In this document: positions 11,337 to 22,848 of the stretch, piece after piece | How the letters are laid out: each line of letters begins with the position of its first letter | How positions within the stretch are numbered: the first letter of the stretch is position 1 | Notes under the pieces: generated by a model | The model's database searches: none | The model's input: only the letters and a program-made list of their open reading frames with translations | What the model was told of the DNA's origin: nothing | Origin: Gymnopus androsaceus JB14 | Lineage: Eukaryota; Basidiomycota; Agaricomycetes; Agaricales; Omphalotaceae | Assembly (NCBI GenBank): GCA_009733575.1 | Contig: ML769685.1 | Coordinates: 1 to 64,000, forward strand | Direction: 5' to 3' | Length of the DNA stretch: 64,000 nucleotides | Program-made: the position numbers and the translations under genes

Positions 11337-13204
11337 TTGACATCAATACAATCCATGGTGACACATCTACAACACCACAGCAGACCCTCCTTATCTCTTA
11401 TCATGCCCCCATACAGAACCAGACTCATACGCAGTCAGGATGAGAATTACCTGAGAGCTGCCCAGAAAGTCCAATTTGCCCCAGAGAACCACCCTATCCA
11501 CATCCAACCACAACCGCACATCACAGCAAACACATACAACCAAAGCACAATGAATGTCATGGACACCGTGGTCTTTGAGAAGACACTCCATAGGAAATCG
11601 CAGTATACTGCCGACTTCATAGTCTGGGCAGGAGAGCAAGGTCTCCAGGAGATTGACATGCTGCCTCCATCTGAGGCTACTCTATGTAACTTTGCAGCCT
11701 CCTTTGCAGGAAAACTGGCAGGAGGAACAGCGAAGGCAAAGCTCTTAGTGGTGAAGAGCTTGGTACAGAAGAGAGGACTTGCCTGGAACAGTTAAGATAA
11801 CCTAAGCATGTTAAGTCTGTGCGACCCGGAGAGGAGCAGCCGAGATATCAGACAGAAATGGTCCGGAAAGGTTCCAGGTTGGACCTTGCAAGGGATAGGA
11901 CTCGGTGAAGCTATTGGCAACATCCTTGACACACCGTAAGGTGTCCCGAGAGGAAAATAGTAAGGCAAAGTCTAAGCTAAGTTAAGACAGTAGAACCGAA
12001 GGCGTAGCCAAGGTTCAACCGAGATCACATGGCTGTGTCGGCTTAGTAACCAGAATCTCGGTCAGTCGGTAAAGGAAGGACTCGGAATGAGTACAAGGCC
12101 AGACTAAGTTGATTTTGGAGCTAAGGTTACTATACAAGTTTGTAATACTTAAATACTGCCAGTGGGGCCGATGTTCCGGGGCCGGACCGGACCCTCAGTA
12201 AGTAAAACAATAAAGTAATTCAGTACCAAAAAACAATAGTGAAGCAAAAGACAATAAAACAATACTAGGCATAAAACAATAGTGTGGGAATAGTTCCCGA
12301 GACTGGACCGGAGTTATACCGAGGTTATGCCGAGATGATCGACCGAGATATGCCGAGATAATCGGTCATAATACACCGGAAACCTCGGCTGAGTGTCTGG
12401 AGTACCGGAAATGGTGTAGATTGACCGATATTGGTGAAGTGGTCAAAAGTCCGGAGTAACCGAACTGATGCAATAGCCAGAGTTGCCAAGCCAATGTGAT
12501 GGCCGGACTAGCCAAGCCGATATGGTGGCCGGAGTTGCTGAGTCGGTAACCGGTTGGTTAGATATAGAATAGGGTCTGAGGGCTCAGTCAGTAATTTGGT
12601 AGGCATTGCTGTAACAGCATCTCAGCATACTCTTCAAGTTTGACAAACTCAACCTCGGAGGTGCATGTGGTATTGACCATGCTATGGCAGCTGCTAGCAC
12701 TGGGTGCTTCTATGGTCAACTCAGAGGTGGCAAAATCCTCCCCCTCTCCACAGATCCAAACAACTACAATCCAAACACCCTCCCTACTGTTAAGGATCTC
12801 GGGCCTGCCAACAAGAATGGTGACAGGAAGCTAAGGCTTCCAAAGACCAAGGTCAAGCAAACAAGAGGCGAAGAGGTCATCTACCGAGCCCCACCAGAGC
12901 ATGGAGAGAACACATTTGAGTCAACCAACTGGGTCCCAATGACCCTCTTCTAGGCTACCGGGATGACTCAGGTGAGCTCAAGGTGCTCACAAAGTCAGTC
13001 TTTCTCAAACGCTGTAACCAGATATGGTCAGAACATGGCATTCCACACATGACAGGCCATTGCTTCAGGATCGGTGGCACAACCCACTACCTCATCCAGG
13101 GCATCGCACCCAACATCGTGAAAATGCTCGGTCGCTGGAAGTCTGACGCGTTTCTCAAATACTGGAGAGACTTGGAATCTCTCGCCTCCATTCACCTGCA
13201 CTGA
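11337..13204 (+). pseudogene. Tyrosine recombinase of the retroelement, broken
   Basis: An N-terminal part (11337-11795) contains a helical SAM-like core-binding region ending KRGLAWN. After an insertion of about 0.8 kb the catalytic part resumes at about 12650 with the first catalytic Arg region (GCFYGQLRGGKI), and at 13050-13190 shows the canonical box II: TGHCFRIGG (HxxR) and, 30 residues on, GRWKSDAFLKYW containing the Trp and the nucleophilic Tyr. A stop at 12951 separates the two catalytic halves. About 30-40 residues expected around the insertion appear to be missing, so the insertion came with a deletion. The family is the DIRS/Ngaro/Crypton-type recombinase. Confidence 0.75.
11792..12612. 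mobile_element. Insertion in the recombinase gene, possibly a solo LTR (about 0.8 kb)
   Basis: A non-coding stretch rich in short repeated motifs (CCGAG, ACCGGA, GCCGGA, CGGTAA) interrupts the recombinase frame. A perfect 5-bp direct repeat AACAG lies at 11787-11791 and 12613-12617, which fits an LTR-retrotransposon target duplication. An alternative pair of ends, TGTTAAG (from 11809) and TGTAACA (to 12616), would give the classical TG...CA LTR termini but a poorer duplication. The length and motif style fit a solo LTR. A second copy of the LTR is not in the window. Confidence 0.4.
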
Positions 13205-14211
13205 CATCACGCGCAACAATCCTATTCGAACCGCCTACAGAAATCCGGAACTCATCATTGATACACTCCCTACTAGACATCTCCACTCCCGCAGACATTT
13301 CCACTCCCGCTGCATATGTCAATCACACATACCTATACTCACACCATACCTATCCATCCGGACCATCCCACACACTTTCACGTTTATACCACATCTATAT
13401 ATCCCACACACCATGATCAGACCTCCTAGCAATGTACACTCAACACGCACAGCACTCACAATACTGTATATTCCATACACTGACTCAATAACAAAGCTCC
13501 CATTTGCCAGACATGAAATCTCAGTCACCACAACCTTGGCCTATGCCCCTGAGGGTTTGTTGTCTACAGATTCCGACGCGCCTGTGGCTTCTTTGCATGG
13601 GTTATTGGTATCTGTATCCTCCGCACCCTCAGGTCGGAATATTAATTCCATTTCTCACCGAAGAAAGATTCGAACTGTGGAATTAATATCCCTGCGTGCC
13701 TTTTGCCCAATGCACGTTATCAGTAGACTTATACGCTTATGGACAATCAATTTATATTTACTGAGGAAAACATGATACGTGAGATCGTAATAGAACCCAG
13801 ACGAAAGTGTATAGCGCGGACCCTGGTCCGCGCGCTCGCGTTTTGGATTCTGTGAAAACCTATCCACTAGCCCTACGAATTATATTTATTCAAACGCGAG
13901 ACTTCAAGCTCCAAGCACTCGAACTGGATGATCATTATTCAACCGACTAAAAGCAAAGTGAAAGAGGAGAAAACAAGTCCATGTCAGAATGACACTGCAA
14001 GTCTGCAGCGATGTTGGTGGTGTGCAAGTACGATAATTCCAGGTATAACTTGGGGATGAGAATGTTCATAACAGGGATATCAGGTGGGTGTAGAATAGGA
14101 TGGTACGTAAACGTAAACGTCTGTGGAACGGAAGGGAAATTGTACTGCGGAGAGGTGAAGAAAAAAATACCCCTTCGCAGTTCAATACATAGTCCAATGG
14201 ACACGCATAGC
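13205..14211. other. Intergenic, no supported gene
   Basis: AT-moderate sequence with scattered short frames in several phases. A short inverted repeat GGAATATTAATTCCA / GGAATTAATATCC lies at 13634-13692. The GATTCGAAC at 13668 looks like a tRNA T-loop but no tRNA folds around it. The 3' UTR of the KNH1-like gene must lie near 13950-14211. Confidence 0.5.
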
Positions 14212-14801
14212 TCAAGCTAGGAGACCAAGGATACCATCAGAACTGGGTTCGACGATGGAGAACTGGTCGCTCTGGTCACCAGAGTCACCGAACACTGAAA
14301 GGTAAGTAGGTAAATTTGCATGCCGATGAAGAGAGACTTGAGGTACGCACAAACGATAGAGTAGAAGTCTCCCGGAGTAAGGTCTGAGGGGCACGTAACA
14401 GTTACCCATCCTTGTCTGAGGTCAAAGCCGCTAGCGAGGACTAGATGGAAAGGTAATTAGACGAAGGAAAGCGAAACGGACAGGCAGAAAGGGAGCAACA
14501 TACCAGTTTCAGTTAGATCGCCGTTTTCACCCAATACGACCGAAGCCCCGTTGGAAATGTTGGCGGGTGCGTTCGAGGTGTCCCTTCAGAAACACGGAGA
14601 CGTTAGTACTAGTTTATCGGAACTCAAGAATTGAAACACTCACCAAGTAACATTGTACTTCTGTCCTTCAGTCCAGACGGTGGAAGCGTTGGGAGAAATG
14701 ATCGTTGGAGCCCATACGTCCAACATCTCGCGAACTACGGGTTTAGCAGACGCAGCGGCAAAGAATGCCATGAGAGCAGAAGTAAGAAGCGTGAACTGCA
14801 T
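14212..14801 (-). CDS. Small secreted Kre9/KNH1-like (Ser-Thr-rich GPI-anchor family) protein, four exons
   Basis: Exons read 14801-14644, 14583-14504, 14440-14351 and 14294-14212, giving 136 residues; all introns are GT-AG and 56-63 bp. Residues 1-19 form a signal peptide (MQFTLLTSALMAFFAAASA). The mature part follows the fungal KNH1-like beta-sandwich pattern: an N-terminal P-x-x-x-x-x-W-x-x-G strand (ISPNASTVWTEGQKYNVTW), then DTSNAPANISNG, then LASGFDLRQGWVTVTCPSDL, ending LFGDSGDQSDQFSI. The Kre9/Knh1 family is tied to cell-wall beta-1,6-glucan; short basidiomycete members like this are uncharacterised secreted proteins. The Ser/Thr tail and GPI signal of longer members are missing, so it is probably soluble. 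Upstream a TATA-like TTATAAGAG lies about 100 bp before the ATG. Confidence 0.85.
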
Positions 14802-17231
14802 GATGATGAAAGGAAAAAGAGTGGTGTGTATTGGTTGGTCAGTAAAGTAGCGGAAATGAGTAGTGGGGGGAAAAGGAAGAGACTCGTCGTAACGCGAGCT
14901 CTTATAAAATAATCTCGTGAAACGGTGAAATGGTGAAACATAGAAAGCTCCACAACATGATGTGTGATTGGCTTGGCTTGTATTCTAAGTGCGCCGGACC
15001 CTGCAAAGCTGCAAGCATACAGTGCGACCAGGCTTACTTTCTAAACAGACATAGAGGAAGTTTTTAATTTTCAACCTCCAACAAGAGAGAGTAAAATGGC
15101 GCTGGGGAAGGTGCAGCGAATGAAATAAGAAGCTAGTACTTCGCCAGAATTCAAGCTGGAGCCCGCATCAAATCAAATCCCGTAACCTTCAAATCTGTAT
15201 ATATCTCCGCGGTCCGTATTCTCGATCTCGTTGTACAGCGAGATGCAGCATAAACCGAAACGGGAATGAGTGGGCCAAACACAAAAGTATGCAAGAAGCA
15301 ACGAAAGCGACGAACACGTAGACGCGGGAGCCCCAGTGGACCAGCGAATGTAAGTCGAGAACACCGGGGACGGAGAGCCCTCGTTGGGCTGGTGTCGCCG
15401 GTGGAGCGGATGCCTTGGCGACATCGCTCCCGCTGACCTTAGCGACGCATCTAAGGTCAGCGTAAAGAGCGGTCCCGGATCCCCTGTTTCGAGGTCGCAT
15501 TCGGAAAAACCAAACCATTCTCTGTATCAGTTTCCAGCTGTGCAGCACGCGAAACAACCTCGAAGCCGCGTGCAATATCAATGTGACTAGTACTGAAGAA
15601 TTCTTGGGACAACTTGGAGTTGTGAAGTATGATTAGCTGGACACTTGGAGTTGTGAAGTATGATTAGCGGCGCTTTCCTCTCCCATATAGCTCGTTCCTT
15701 GATTCAACAATTCTTTGAACCCCCTGATCTCACCAAAAACCTCCAAAAATGATACGTTGTCGTTGCCGTAGGTTGAACGCACAAATTTGTTCTGTTGCAG
15801 AATACACGCTGTCATTGCCGTGACCAGAACGCTCGACAGTGCTTATATGTGGACATCTTTGTCGTCTGATCAAGGATCGCGTTCCCTGCGCTGGAGGATG
15901 CTTTTGGAGGCTCCTGTCCAGTCGTGAAGTCTAGGTAAAATGAGAAGCTGCCAGGCTGACCTATATCATTTCTTCCACAAAGGATCAGAAAATAACGAGG
16001 CGGGATTGATTAACGAGATATCGTCCGATATTGGATACTTGACGTGCCTAGTAGCCACATTCCCAGTGAACTGCCTTGGCCATCGCGACGGCGAAAAAGC
16101 AAGGAGGCAAGATGCAAGATGCACGATAGTCCAGTGCCACTACCTTAGCTTCTTGAAATTGCAGGATTGATATGGCAAGGGCATAGATAAAGACCTTCGC
16201 TGGCATCGTCACCAAACTAACCTCCTAAAGTCTTCTTTAACCCTGAGGATCTACCATGCATGGCCGTAAGTTACCTAGGCGTACGGGAAGTAGTAATTAC
16301 TTACTCCGTTTATATGTCACTCTAGCTCATCGACCCTCTTGTACCTGAAAGGAGACGTCAGGTCGTCGGTGAGGAAGGTATGTACGACGGACCTCCTCCT
16401 CCGTGTCCTGGAGCAGAGCTCAGACCTCGAAGCTAAAAGCGTCTGAACGGCCTGTGTACAGCTGACGCTTTCTTGGTGCAGTCTGAGCGTTGATATACTC
16501 CATAACTATAATCCTTGGCCAGGCGATGGGAGACGCGAGAAGGCGTCTTAGACGCGAGGAGCGCAGATGCAGTCTAGTATCGCTTCAAGCTCTTGCACCC
16601 AATCTGGTTTGCTCGTCTATGGTGACGTATGGCCAAACTTCACCCAGGCGATGGCTCGCCAGCTGTGCGTAGGACAATTCCACAGCTCCTCCCCACCTTC
16701 TTGCATATAGCTATAATTTCCTCGCGAGGCGGTAGATGGCCGTTTGCCAGAAATCCGAGATCGGGAGGTAACATGGTGACTAGCAGAGGATATTATCAGT
16801 GAAGAGAATTAACAAGGCTTAGGGGCACGGCTGCCATCGGGTGCAAACCCAGCTTTATTGTCGCTTTGCGTGCTCTGTGTACCTCCATTGAAATAAATAT
16901 CAATCCGCATTAGTCAAGGCAAGTAAAGTAAACTAATGAAAATATTGGAAAGGCAGAGGATCAGGTCCATGTAAAAGACAAATAAGAAGGGAAATAGAAT
17001 TTCGGATTCTTAAAAGAAGGACGGCGTGGGGCGTGGACGGTAGACATGTACAGAGTAACATTACATCATTTACAACAAAAGAACGAAGGATGCGATAGCT
17101 TGTGCAGAGCGATTTCGAAAGCCATTGCAAAGAGAGACGAAGGAAGGAAGGAAAAAGAGAGAGGGAGAGAATTCCAGTTCGCGGAACTGATCGAGAAAAA
17201 AAGTAAAGAAATAAACCGAGAGACGCTCGAA
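14802..17231. other. Intergenic, no firmly supported gene
   Basis: Contains one longer open frame described separately (15189-15581). The stretch 17060-17240 is purine-rich (GGAAGGAAGGAAAAAGAGAGAGGG) and lies just beyond the stop codon of the F-box gene, so it belongs to that gene's 3' end. A direct repeat GACACTTGGAGTTGTGAAGTATGATTAGC-like pair sits at about 15610-15670 (two adjacent copies, about 33 bp apart). Nothing else is identifiable. Confidence 0.5.
15189..15581 (-). CDS. Uncertain open frame with one hydrophobic segment
   Basis: A 130-residue frame on the minus strand lacks a clear ATG at its start and carries one hydrophobic run (YVFVAFVASCILLCLAHSF) near residue 90-110. An overlapping frame (15173-15424) is also open, as expected in GC-rich DNA. 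No family is recognised and no intron structure improves it. It could be a small membrane protein exon or chance. Confidence 0.2.
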   Translation of the reverse strand: MILHAASRLFRVLHSWKLIQRMVWFFRMRPRNRGSGTALYADLRCVAKVSGSDVAKASAPPATPAQRGLSVPGVLDLHSLVHWGSRVYVFVAFVASCILLCLAHSFPFRFMLHLAVQRDREYGPRRYIQI

Positions 17232-19730
17232 TCACAGCTGTATAAAACTAGTGTCCATTCCGTGTGCAAAGTCCCAGATACAAATACGCTGTGGGTTGAA
17301 GTTAGAATAGGGTTTGGTATCGGAGGTAGGATGACATTACCTGATCTTCTCCGCAAGAGACGATCTACGAAACGGAGGACTAACATTAGCGCTTGAGGCG
17401 AAGGTGAAGGTTAACTCAGCCATACCTTGGTAGAATCAAACCCAATACAAAATATCCTCCCTGTATGTCCACCCGAAAGGTCTGCTACTAACGCGCCTGT
17501 TTTACGATCCCAGATCTACAAAATAAATCGCTTCAGTTAAATTCCAACGACGTCTTCAATAAGCCAGTCACCTTGATACTCAAATCATAACTTCCACTCA
17601 ACACATACTCCTCCCCAAACCCAAACCCAAACGCCACACTCCTAACCAAATCCCTATGAAGGATATTCTTATAATCATAATTATACATTCCACCCCCTGC
17701 TCTCGCTCGCACTCCAGGTCCTACAGGAAGAGCCACTACCAGCCCGCTGTTGCCGCACATTTGGCAGACCATAGCTTGCCCGCCCAAACCTGAACCTTGT
17801 TCGCCAATGCCAACGTCAAATGCATTGGTAGCGCCGAGTGAAGTTGCAGCGGCGGCGATGTTGGTGTGCATGGTCCCGCTTCCTAGTCCGAGTGTGCTGC
17901 CAGAACCAGACGCAACGCCAGAGCCAGATCCGCTGGCAGTGGGAAGAGGAAGAGGTGCAGCTTGGGTGCCAGGCTGTCCGCCGTGCGCGTGTAAAAGTCC
18001 GTGTCCAATCCCAGCATCATACTCGGGTGAGGTAGACCATCCGCGTAAATTGGTGATATCGAACAGGCGGATATGCTTGTCCGAAGACCCAGACAGGACA
18101 TAGGGTGGTTTAAAGTCGATTGAGGCGATCCTACAAAATAATATCAGTCACCATGGCGTATAAACAGAAAGAGGAAAAAATCGTGGACGAACGAATACAT
18201 ACCCTCTACTATGGTGGTTCTCAAACGTCCGTAGAAGATCACCGCTCTGGGCGTCCCATAACCTGATTGAACGATCACCGGAACCAGACACGATGAGCGT
18301 ATCTGATATAGATACGGCGTTTACTGCTGCTCGATGCGCACCCAAGATAAACTGAGGCTCCAAATCAGGGAACAGATACGTTCGAACAGTGCGGTCTAAA
18401 AACTAGATGAGCCCAGATAAACTAAAGCAAAAAAAATCGACCGCCTACCTTTCGAACAAGAAACCAGCCGCTTCTCATCAAACCTCACACAAAGCACGCT
18501 ATCCTCATGGTCACTAATAACCTTCACAACCTTATTCTTCACCAAATCCCATACAACCACTCTCCTATCACTACCCGCACTCGCAAGCATTCCATTTCCC
18601 ACGCAAATGCTCAACACGGAGCTCAAATGAAGCCCACCGATAACTCGTTCCACAAGACCCGTGGAGAGATTCCACTCCCGGATAGTTTTATCTCGGGAAC
18701 CAGTGAAAAGGACTTGGTTCCCGGTAGCGGGGTATGTGTATAGCTGGAGACAGTAGATGGTGTTGGTATGCGAGTTGGTAGGAGCGCCACGCGTTTGGAG
18801 GGCGGAGAGACGATATGAAGATGTAAGGATGCGTCTTTGGATTTTGATGTGGGTTTGATGGAGGAGTCTGTAGTTGGGCTGTTTCGGCAAGGAACTGGTA
18901 CTTGGTCCTCCTCCGATGTTGGAACCGAGAAGAGAGGGAGCAGAATGACGGGCCGCTACTCGAGGACGGACAGTTCCCGATTTGGCGTAGTGAGGGAAAA
19001 CACTAGCACGCAACGCACTGCTAGAGCCAGAAGTAGACGTGGAAGCTTCACCAGAGAACAACATGGATGCAAACCCAGAATCCAGTCCTGCATGCATCAA
19101 TGTCAACTCTGCTTTGGCCGCCTCAAGTTCGCGACTCGTAGTAAGCGCGTTCGCCACTTCGTCCTCTTCCGCCTCTTCATCGGAATCGCCCATACCTTCA
19201 TCGTCATCCGAATCATTCGTCCAACTCGTTGGTGTACTAAAACTGGGGAATTTCGATGGCTGGCTCCACTCCCAGCCACGAGAATCGCAGAGACTTTTCC
19301 ATAAAGATTGGTCGTTTGAAAGGATGTTCCAACGCCGACAGACGAGACCGCAGGCGAGCAATGTGGGGAAAGGCAGATAGGAGAAGATTTGTAAAGAGAC
19401 TTCTGCTGGTAGAGACTAAATAGCGGTTAATATTAATATAAGTAAAGAATCGCGAAAAACTTACTCCTACGACATCAAATTGTAATAAAGGTGCCAGCCG
19501 TCGTTGTATAGTGGCGAGACGAGCTCTAGGCAGAGAAGCTAGAAGCTGATATGCCAGCTCTGATCAACTCGTCAGTCACCCGACCAAAACCAAGGCTAAA
19601 CTTGCTCACCTTCACATTCCTGCTCAGAACCTATGCTTATCCCAGAAAGCAGTTCATTTTTGGTATTAAGGCTAGTAGAAGGCTCTTCATCATTGTAGCC
19701 TTCGTCAAAGAAATCCTGGGCGTTCATCAT
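17232..19730 (-). CDS. F-box protein with seven WD40 repeats (SCF ubiquitin-ligase substrate receptor type)
   Basis: Eight exons can be joined in frame: 19730-19610, 19559-19465, 19415-18449, 18395-18203, 18130-17572, 17515-17426, 17364-17341 and 17288-17232, giving 701 residues. Residues about 73-112 form the F-box (SLPAEVSLQIFSYLPFPTLL then CRRWN), which binds Skp1. An acidic and Ser-rich linker follows. From about residue 285 seven WD40 blades are visible, each ending in a WD-like dipeptide: TGSRDKTIREWNL, SAGSDRRVVVWDL, SCSKDRTVRTYLF, SGSGDRSIRLWDA, SGSSDKHIRLFDI, SGSYDLSIKIWDR and SCGEDQRICIWDF. Seven blades close one propeller, the layout of Cdc4/Met30/Pop1-type receptors. A Gly/Ser/Ala-rich insertion of roughly 120 residues with a CQMCG motif splits blades five and six. 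The substrate cannot be predicted. No frame corrections are needed. Confidence 0.9.
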
Positions 19731-19898
19731 ACAGGGCGATGGGAAGAGAGAAAGTGGCAGATAATGGGTCGTCGTCGAGGCAGGTTGCTTTGCAATAAGC
19801 GCTCATTGTTCGGGATCAAACCATGTGCTCAGCCAATCACAAGTGCTTCTCGTCGCGCGCTCAAGAATCAAAAGCTTTCCAGTTCTCACTCTTGACAA

Positions 19899-20861
19899 GC
19901 AATCTTTCGTATCATCTGAATCTAGTTTTGTAGACTCACAGACCTTAGGCATGATTTCTGATGCACACCATCTACCATCTACCATCTACCCGCTCTAAAG
20001 CTCACTGCCCCAGCTGCATCACGGAACACAAAGATCCTCCAGTGAGTATTTGAGTTGCGTCATCGAGCACCATCAAACTATGTACGTTTCAAAACCAATA
20101 GTGGGACAAGAGCTCAAGCAAAATCTGGACCTTCACCGGCTGGGCATTCATTAAAGCAGCACTTAGTACACACCGTGACTGGACTCATACAGACTTACCA
20201 TAATAGATAGCCGGGTAAGAGATCCAAGAAATGAGAGCACTTACCTGCCAAAACCTGTTTTCCCGCACCGTCAGTGTGTTGTGTGATTGCAGCAAGTGAC
20301 CCCCTCAAATCTCCGACACGACTGTTAATTGAACTTTTTCGCATTTAGATTCGGAATAGCACATCCATAGAAAGAAGTATCCAGCGACTTCGATAGATCC
20401 TTGCATCATCACAGATGTGTTTTATGTAGAGTTCGAGAGTTCTTGACAAGGTGCCTTGCGCTTTTAAAAAAGGTACGTTCCTCTTCGACACGTATGAATT
20501 GCTCTGCTTCCCACTCATTAAAGCAAGAAGTACGCGCAGGAAGAGCGACGAGACTAGTTGGCGTCTTCCATATTGGATGATTGGCTTTGACCGTTAAGTG
20601 GGGGTATTTTTCTCATTCTTTACTGCCGGTACTAACAAATATGTTGTTTTAAGAACAAGGGGACACATCCATTTACCCACCAGAGAAGCAAGACCTCCCC
20701 CTTAGATCTCCCAGATGTATGTTGATTAATAGTGCAATTCCTACTATGTTCATCCAAGGAGTACACACTGGCAGAAACCTCAATGGCTCACTTGCATGAT
20801 CCCCAAATATGTGAGTTCGAGAAGCAAGGTTCTTTGTGAATTACTTGAAATGAACTTACTA
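19899..20861. repeat. Duplicated upstream unit, copy A
   Basis: About 960 bp here recur almost unchanged at 22849-23795 (copy B), starting AATCTTTCGTATCATCTGAA and ending GAACTTACTA. Parts are also recognisable at 33290-33530 and 37350-37470. In each case it lies upstream of a lectin-family copy. The differences between A and B are a few substitutions and small indels (for example an extra ACCATCTACC step near 19975 and GATCTCC at 23000), so the duplication is recent. No coding sequence is evident. Confidence 0.8.
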
Positions 20862-22250
20862 CATCAGCAAGTTCCCAAATGTATGATCCGCATGATTCAT
20901 ACCGATCATACGCCATCATACACCTGTTGATGCGTATGACGGGCAAGGGGGAGTGCATAATGACATACACTGATCATACGCGGTCATACTACCAGCCAAT
21001 TTCCATTATACAGCGGTTATACACTCTTCATACAGGCTTCATACCAGCTTCATACCCATCATACAGGGTATATCTGATCATGCATTCGCGTTTGCCTATT
21101 TTTGTTTCATTAAATAAAATGAATAAAATTCAATACGGTATATACTACATGAGAACAATGCTAATACAACTTATGCGACTACTCATGGGGTCAATCTGGC
21201 TCCAATATAGGTAACAACGAGATGTCCAACAGCGGAAAAGGTAGCGGAAGAGGGAACGGCTGGGTAGTGCAAGCATATAAAACCGGCTTGCCAATTCCTC
21301 GATATAGACTGGACCGCGACCCTGTGTTAAAAAAAGCTTGAATCAGACTTGAATGCAGGTCAAGTAGAGACAGGATAGCGTACCAAGGCTCGCCCTAGAA
21401 TTACTCCATTTGCATGGGGAAAAATTCAACGTAAAACTAAGGATTTGAAACGAGACACCATAGGCTGGGGACCTGAGAGCCAAACTTGAGTGTCATGGTA
21501 CAATGCAAGTAATAATAAAAAAACTACCTGCGTGGCAGCTATCCATGGACTAGTTGAACGAATGAGCCAATTTGAAGCGAGAAAGTAATCTAAATAAGCG
21601 AAGAATTCAGTATGGTTAAGTATGTTGAGAATATAAGCAGGCTTGCCAGGATTGCATACCAATGAAACACAAGCCATCGACCTATAGGCTACACATTAGA
21701 ATACAGCAGAGGAAGAGGATACAGAACACATACCTTATTTGTCAATGTACTGGACGCAGATGACCAATTAGTTCCTCATTGCCGTCAAAGATCGTACATC
21801 CTTTCTTTAGAGAGTGGGTTGAAAACGCAGCGCTAAAAATGTGCAAGGAAAAAGGCACTATATAATTATATAAACTGTACATACCACGTGCCAGCTTAAT
21901 GGCAGGTCATCCAAAGTCGCCTTTTTTCAAATTTTTCCCTTTTTCTCCGACACCAGCCCGACATTCAATAACTTTCTATACAAATATATGTACTGACAAT
22001 ACCATATATCGGAATGTCAGTTCAGTAGATAGATCAGTTACTTATTGGCTGTGCACTCACAGTGGCCTTGTATACTACTACTAAGGACGCCGTATGAAGA
22101 GTGTATGAAGAGGTATGAAGGCCGTATGATCCTTGTATGATGCGCCGGGTTCCGGACCTGTATGATCGAGGTATGATCGCGGTATGATGGGGCCGACGGT
22201 TATACCATCATACATATCATACGCATCATAACTTGGGGAATTTGCTGATG
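20862..22250. mobile_element. TA-target DNA transposon, non-autonomous, with sub-terminal GTATGAT repeats (1389 bp)
   Basis: The ends are CATCAGCAAGTTCCC and the imperfect reverse complement GGGGAATTTGCTGATG, flanked by TA on both sides (20860-20861 and 22251-22252). The duplicated empty site at 23786-23800 reads straight through with a single TA, which fixes the ends exactly. The outer 200 bases on each side are packed with ATCATAC/GTATGAT motifs in inverted orientation, resembling transposase binding arrays. The interior (21230-22080) holds no transposase frame. The TA duplication suggests Tc1/mariner-like targeting, but the termini do not identify a superfamily. Confidence 0.8.
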
Positions 22251-22554
22251 TACTAACTTCCGATGGGCTCTCAACTTGGAGTTGCTTCTCCTGCGCTTCC
22301 GTTTCCTCCTTCATTCTCTTTGACTTTGACAGAGCTCTCCGAATAGAGTCTTCAATGTCACAAGAACTCCATCTCTGTTCTTGAGAATAATCCTGACTTG
22401 CCATATCATTGATATGGCTCGCTCGCGGGTACCTGTTCCATTGTTCCAATCCTCCCCTTCCACTGCATTCGCGAAGTAATAAAAAGCTTTCCAAATTTCA
22501 GACTCTCCTTTAAGCTTTGAATCGTCTCAACGGTCTGCGTTAAACAGTCTTACC

Positions 22555-22800
22555 ATGGTCAACTACATCCAGAACATCACTTCCCTTGCCGCTGCTGTAA
22601 GTACACTTGTCTGGACAGTGGCACTCACAGGTAACCTCCTTAACCTCAATGGGGCTATTGGCGCGAACTCAAACACCATCATGGGCTTCCCTGACACCAG
22701 GGGCAAAGACCAACGCACCCAAAAATCAAGTGCCTTTAATGCACTACCTAACGCACCAGGTAATGCACACAGGCAATGCTTTGAAGAACAAAGGCGGCAT
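22555..22800 (+). pseudogene. Lectin-family first-exon fragment, copy A
   Basis: From ATG 22555 the first 47 codons match exon 1 of the intact lectin genes (MVNYIQNITSLA...LTGNLLNLN...IMGFP). At 22698 the sequence switches to an inserted element beginning CAGGGGCAAAGACC, and exons 2-4 are missing. The upstream 300 bp, including CAATAAAA at about 22485, is conserved with the intact genes. The frame runs on into the insert to give a predicted 82-residue chimaera; whether that is made is unknown. Confidence 0.7.
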
Positions 22801-22848
22801 TGAGATTTGATGCCAATTTGGATTGGCAACCCAGCCTATCTCTCTCTT

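Larger units (their letters stand above)
6008..13204 (+). mobile_element. Degenerate DIRS/Ngaro-like tyrosine-recombinase retrotransposon
   Basis: Three decayed coding blocks lie in the order Gag (with zinc knuckle), reverse transcriptase/RNase H, tyrosine recombinase, all on the plus strand. This order and the recombinase in place of a DDE integrase define the DIRS-like order of retrotransposons. All three genes carry stops and frameshifts, and the element was later hit by inserts at about 6440-7055, 8713-9616 and about 11.8-12.6 kb. The split direct repeats expected for a Ngaro-type element were not found, so ends are set by coding sequence only. It is from a different lineage than the minus-strand element at 46.4-52.1 kb, judged by its RT and recombinase motifs. 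Confidence 0.75.

Noticed and set aside
13625..13700. tRNA on the minus strand, suggested by GTTCGAATC
   Set aside because: No acceptor stem, D-arm or A box can be placed at the right distance; the T-stem does not pair.
18837..19380. Plus-strand frames of 113-155 residues opposite the F-box gene
   Set aside because: Mirror frames of a GC-rich coding exon; the minus-strand protein is clearly the real one.
22081..22494. 137-residue minus-strand protein over the lectin promoter (also at 23714-24037)
   Set aside because: It is antisense to a promoter block conserved for other reasons. The frame is not kept in the diverged copies at 33.9 and 35.6 kb, and part of it lies in a transposon.
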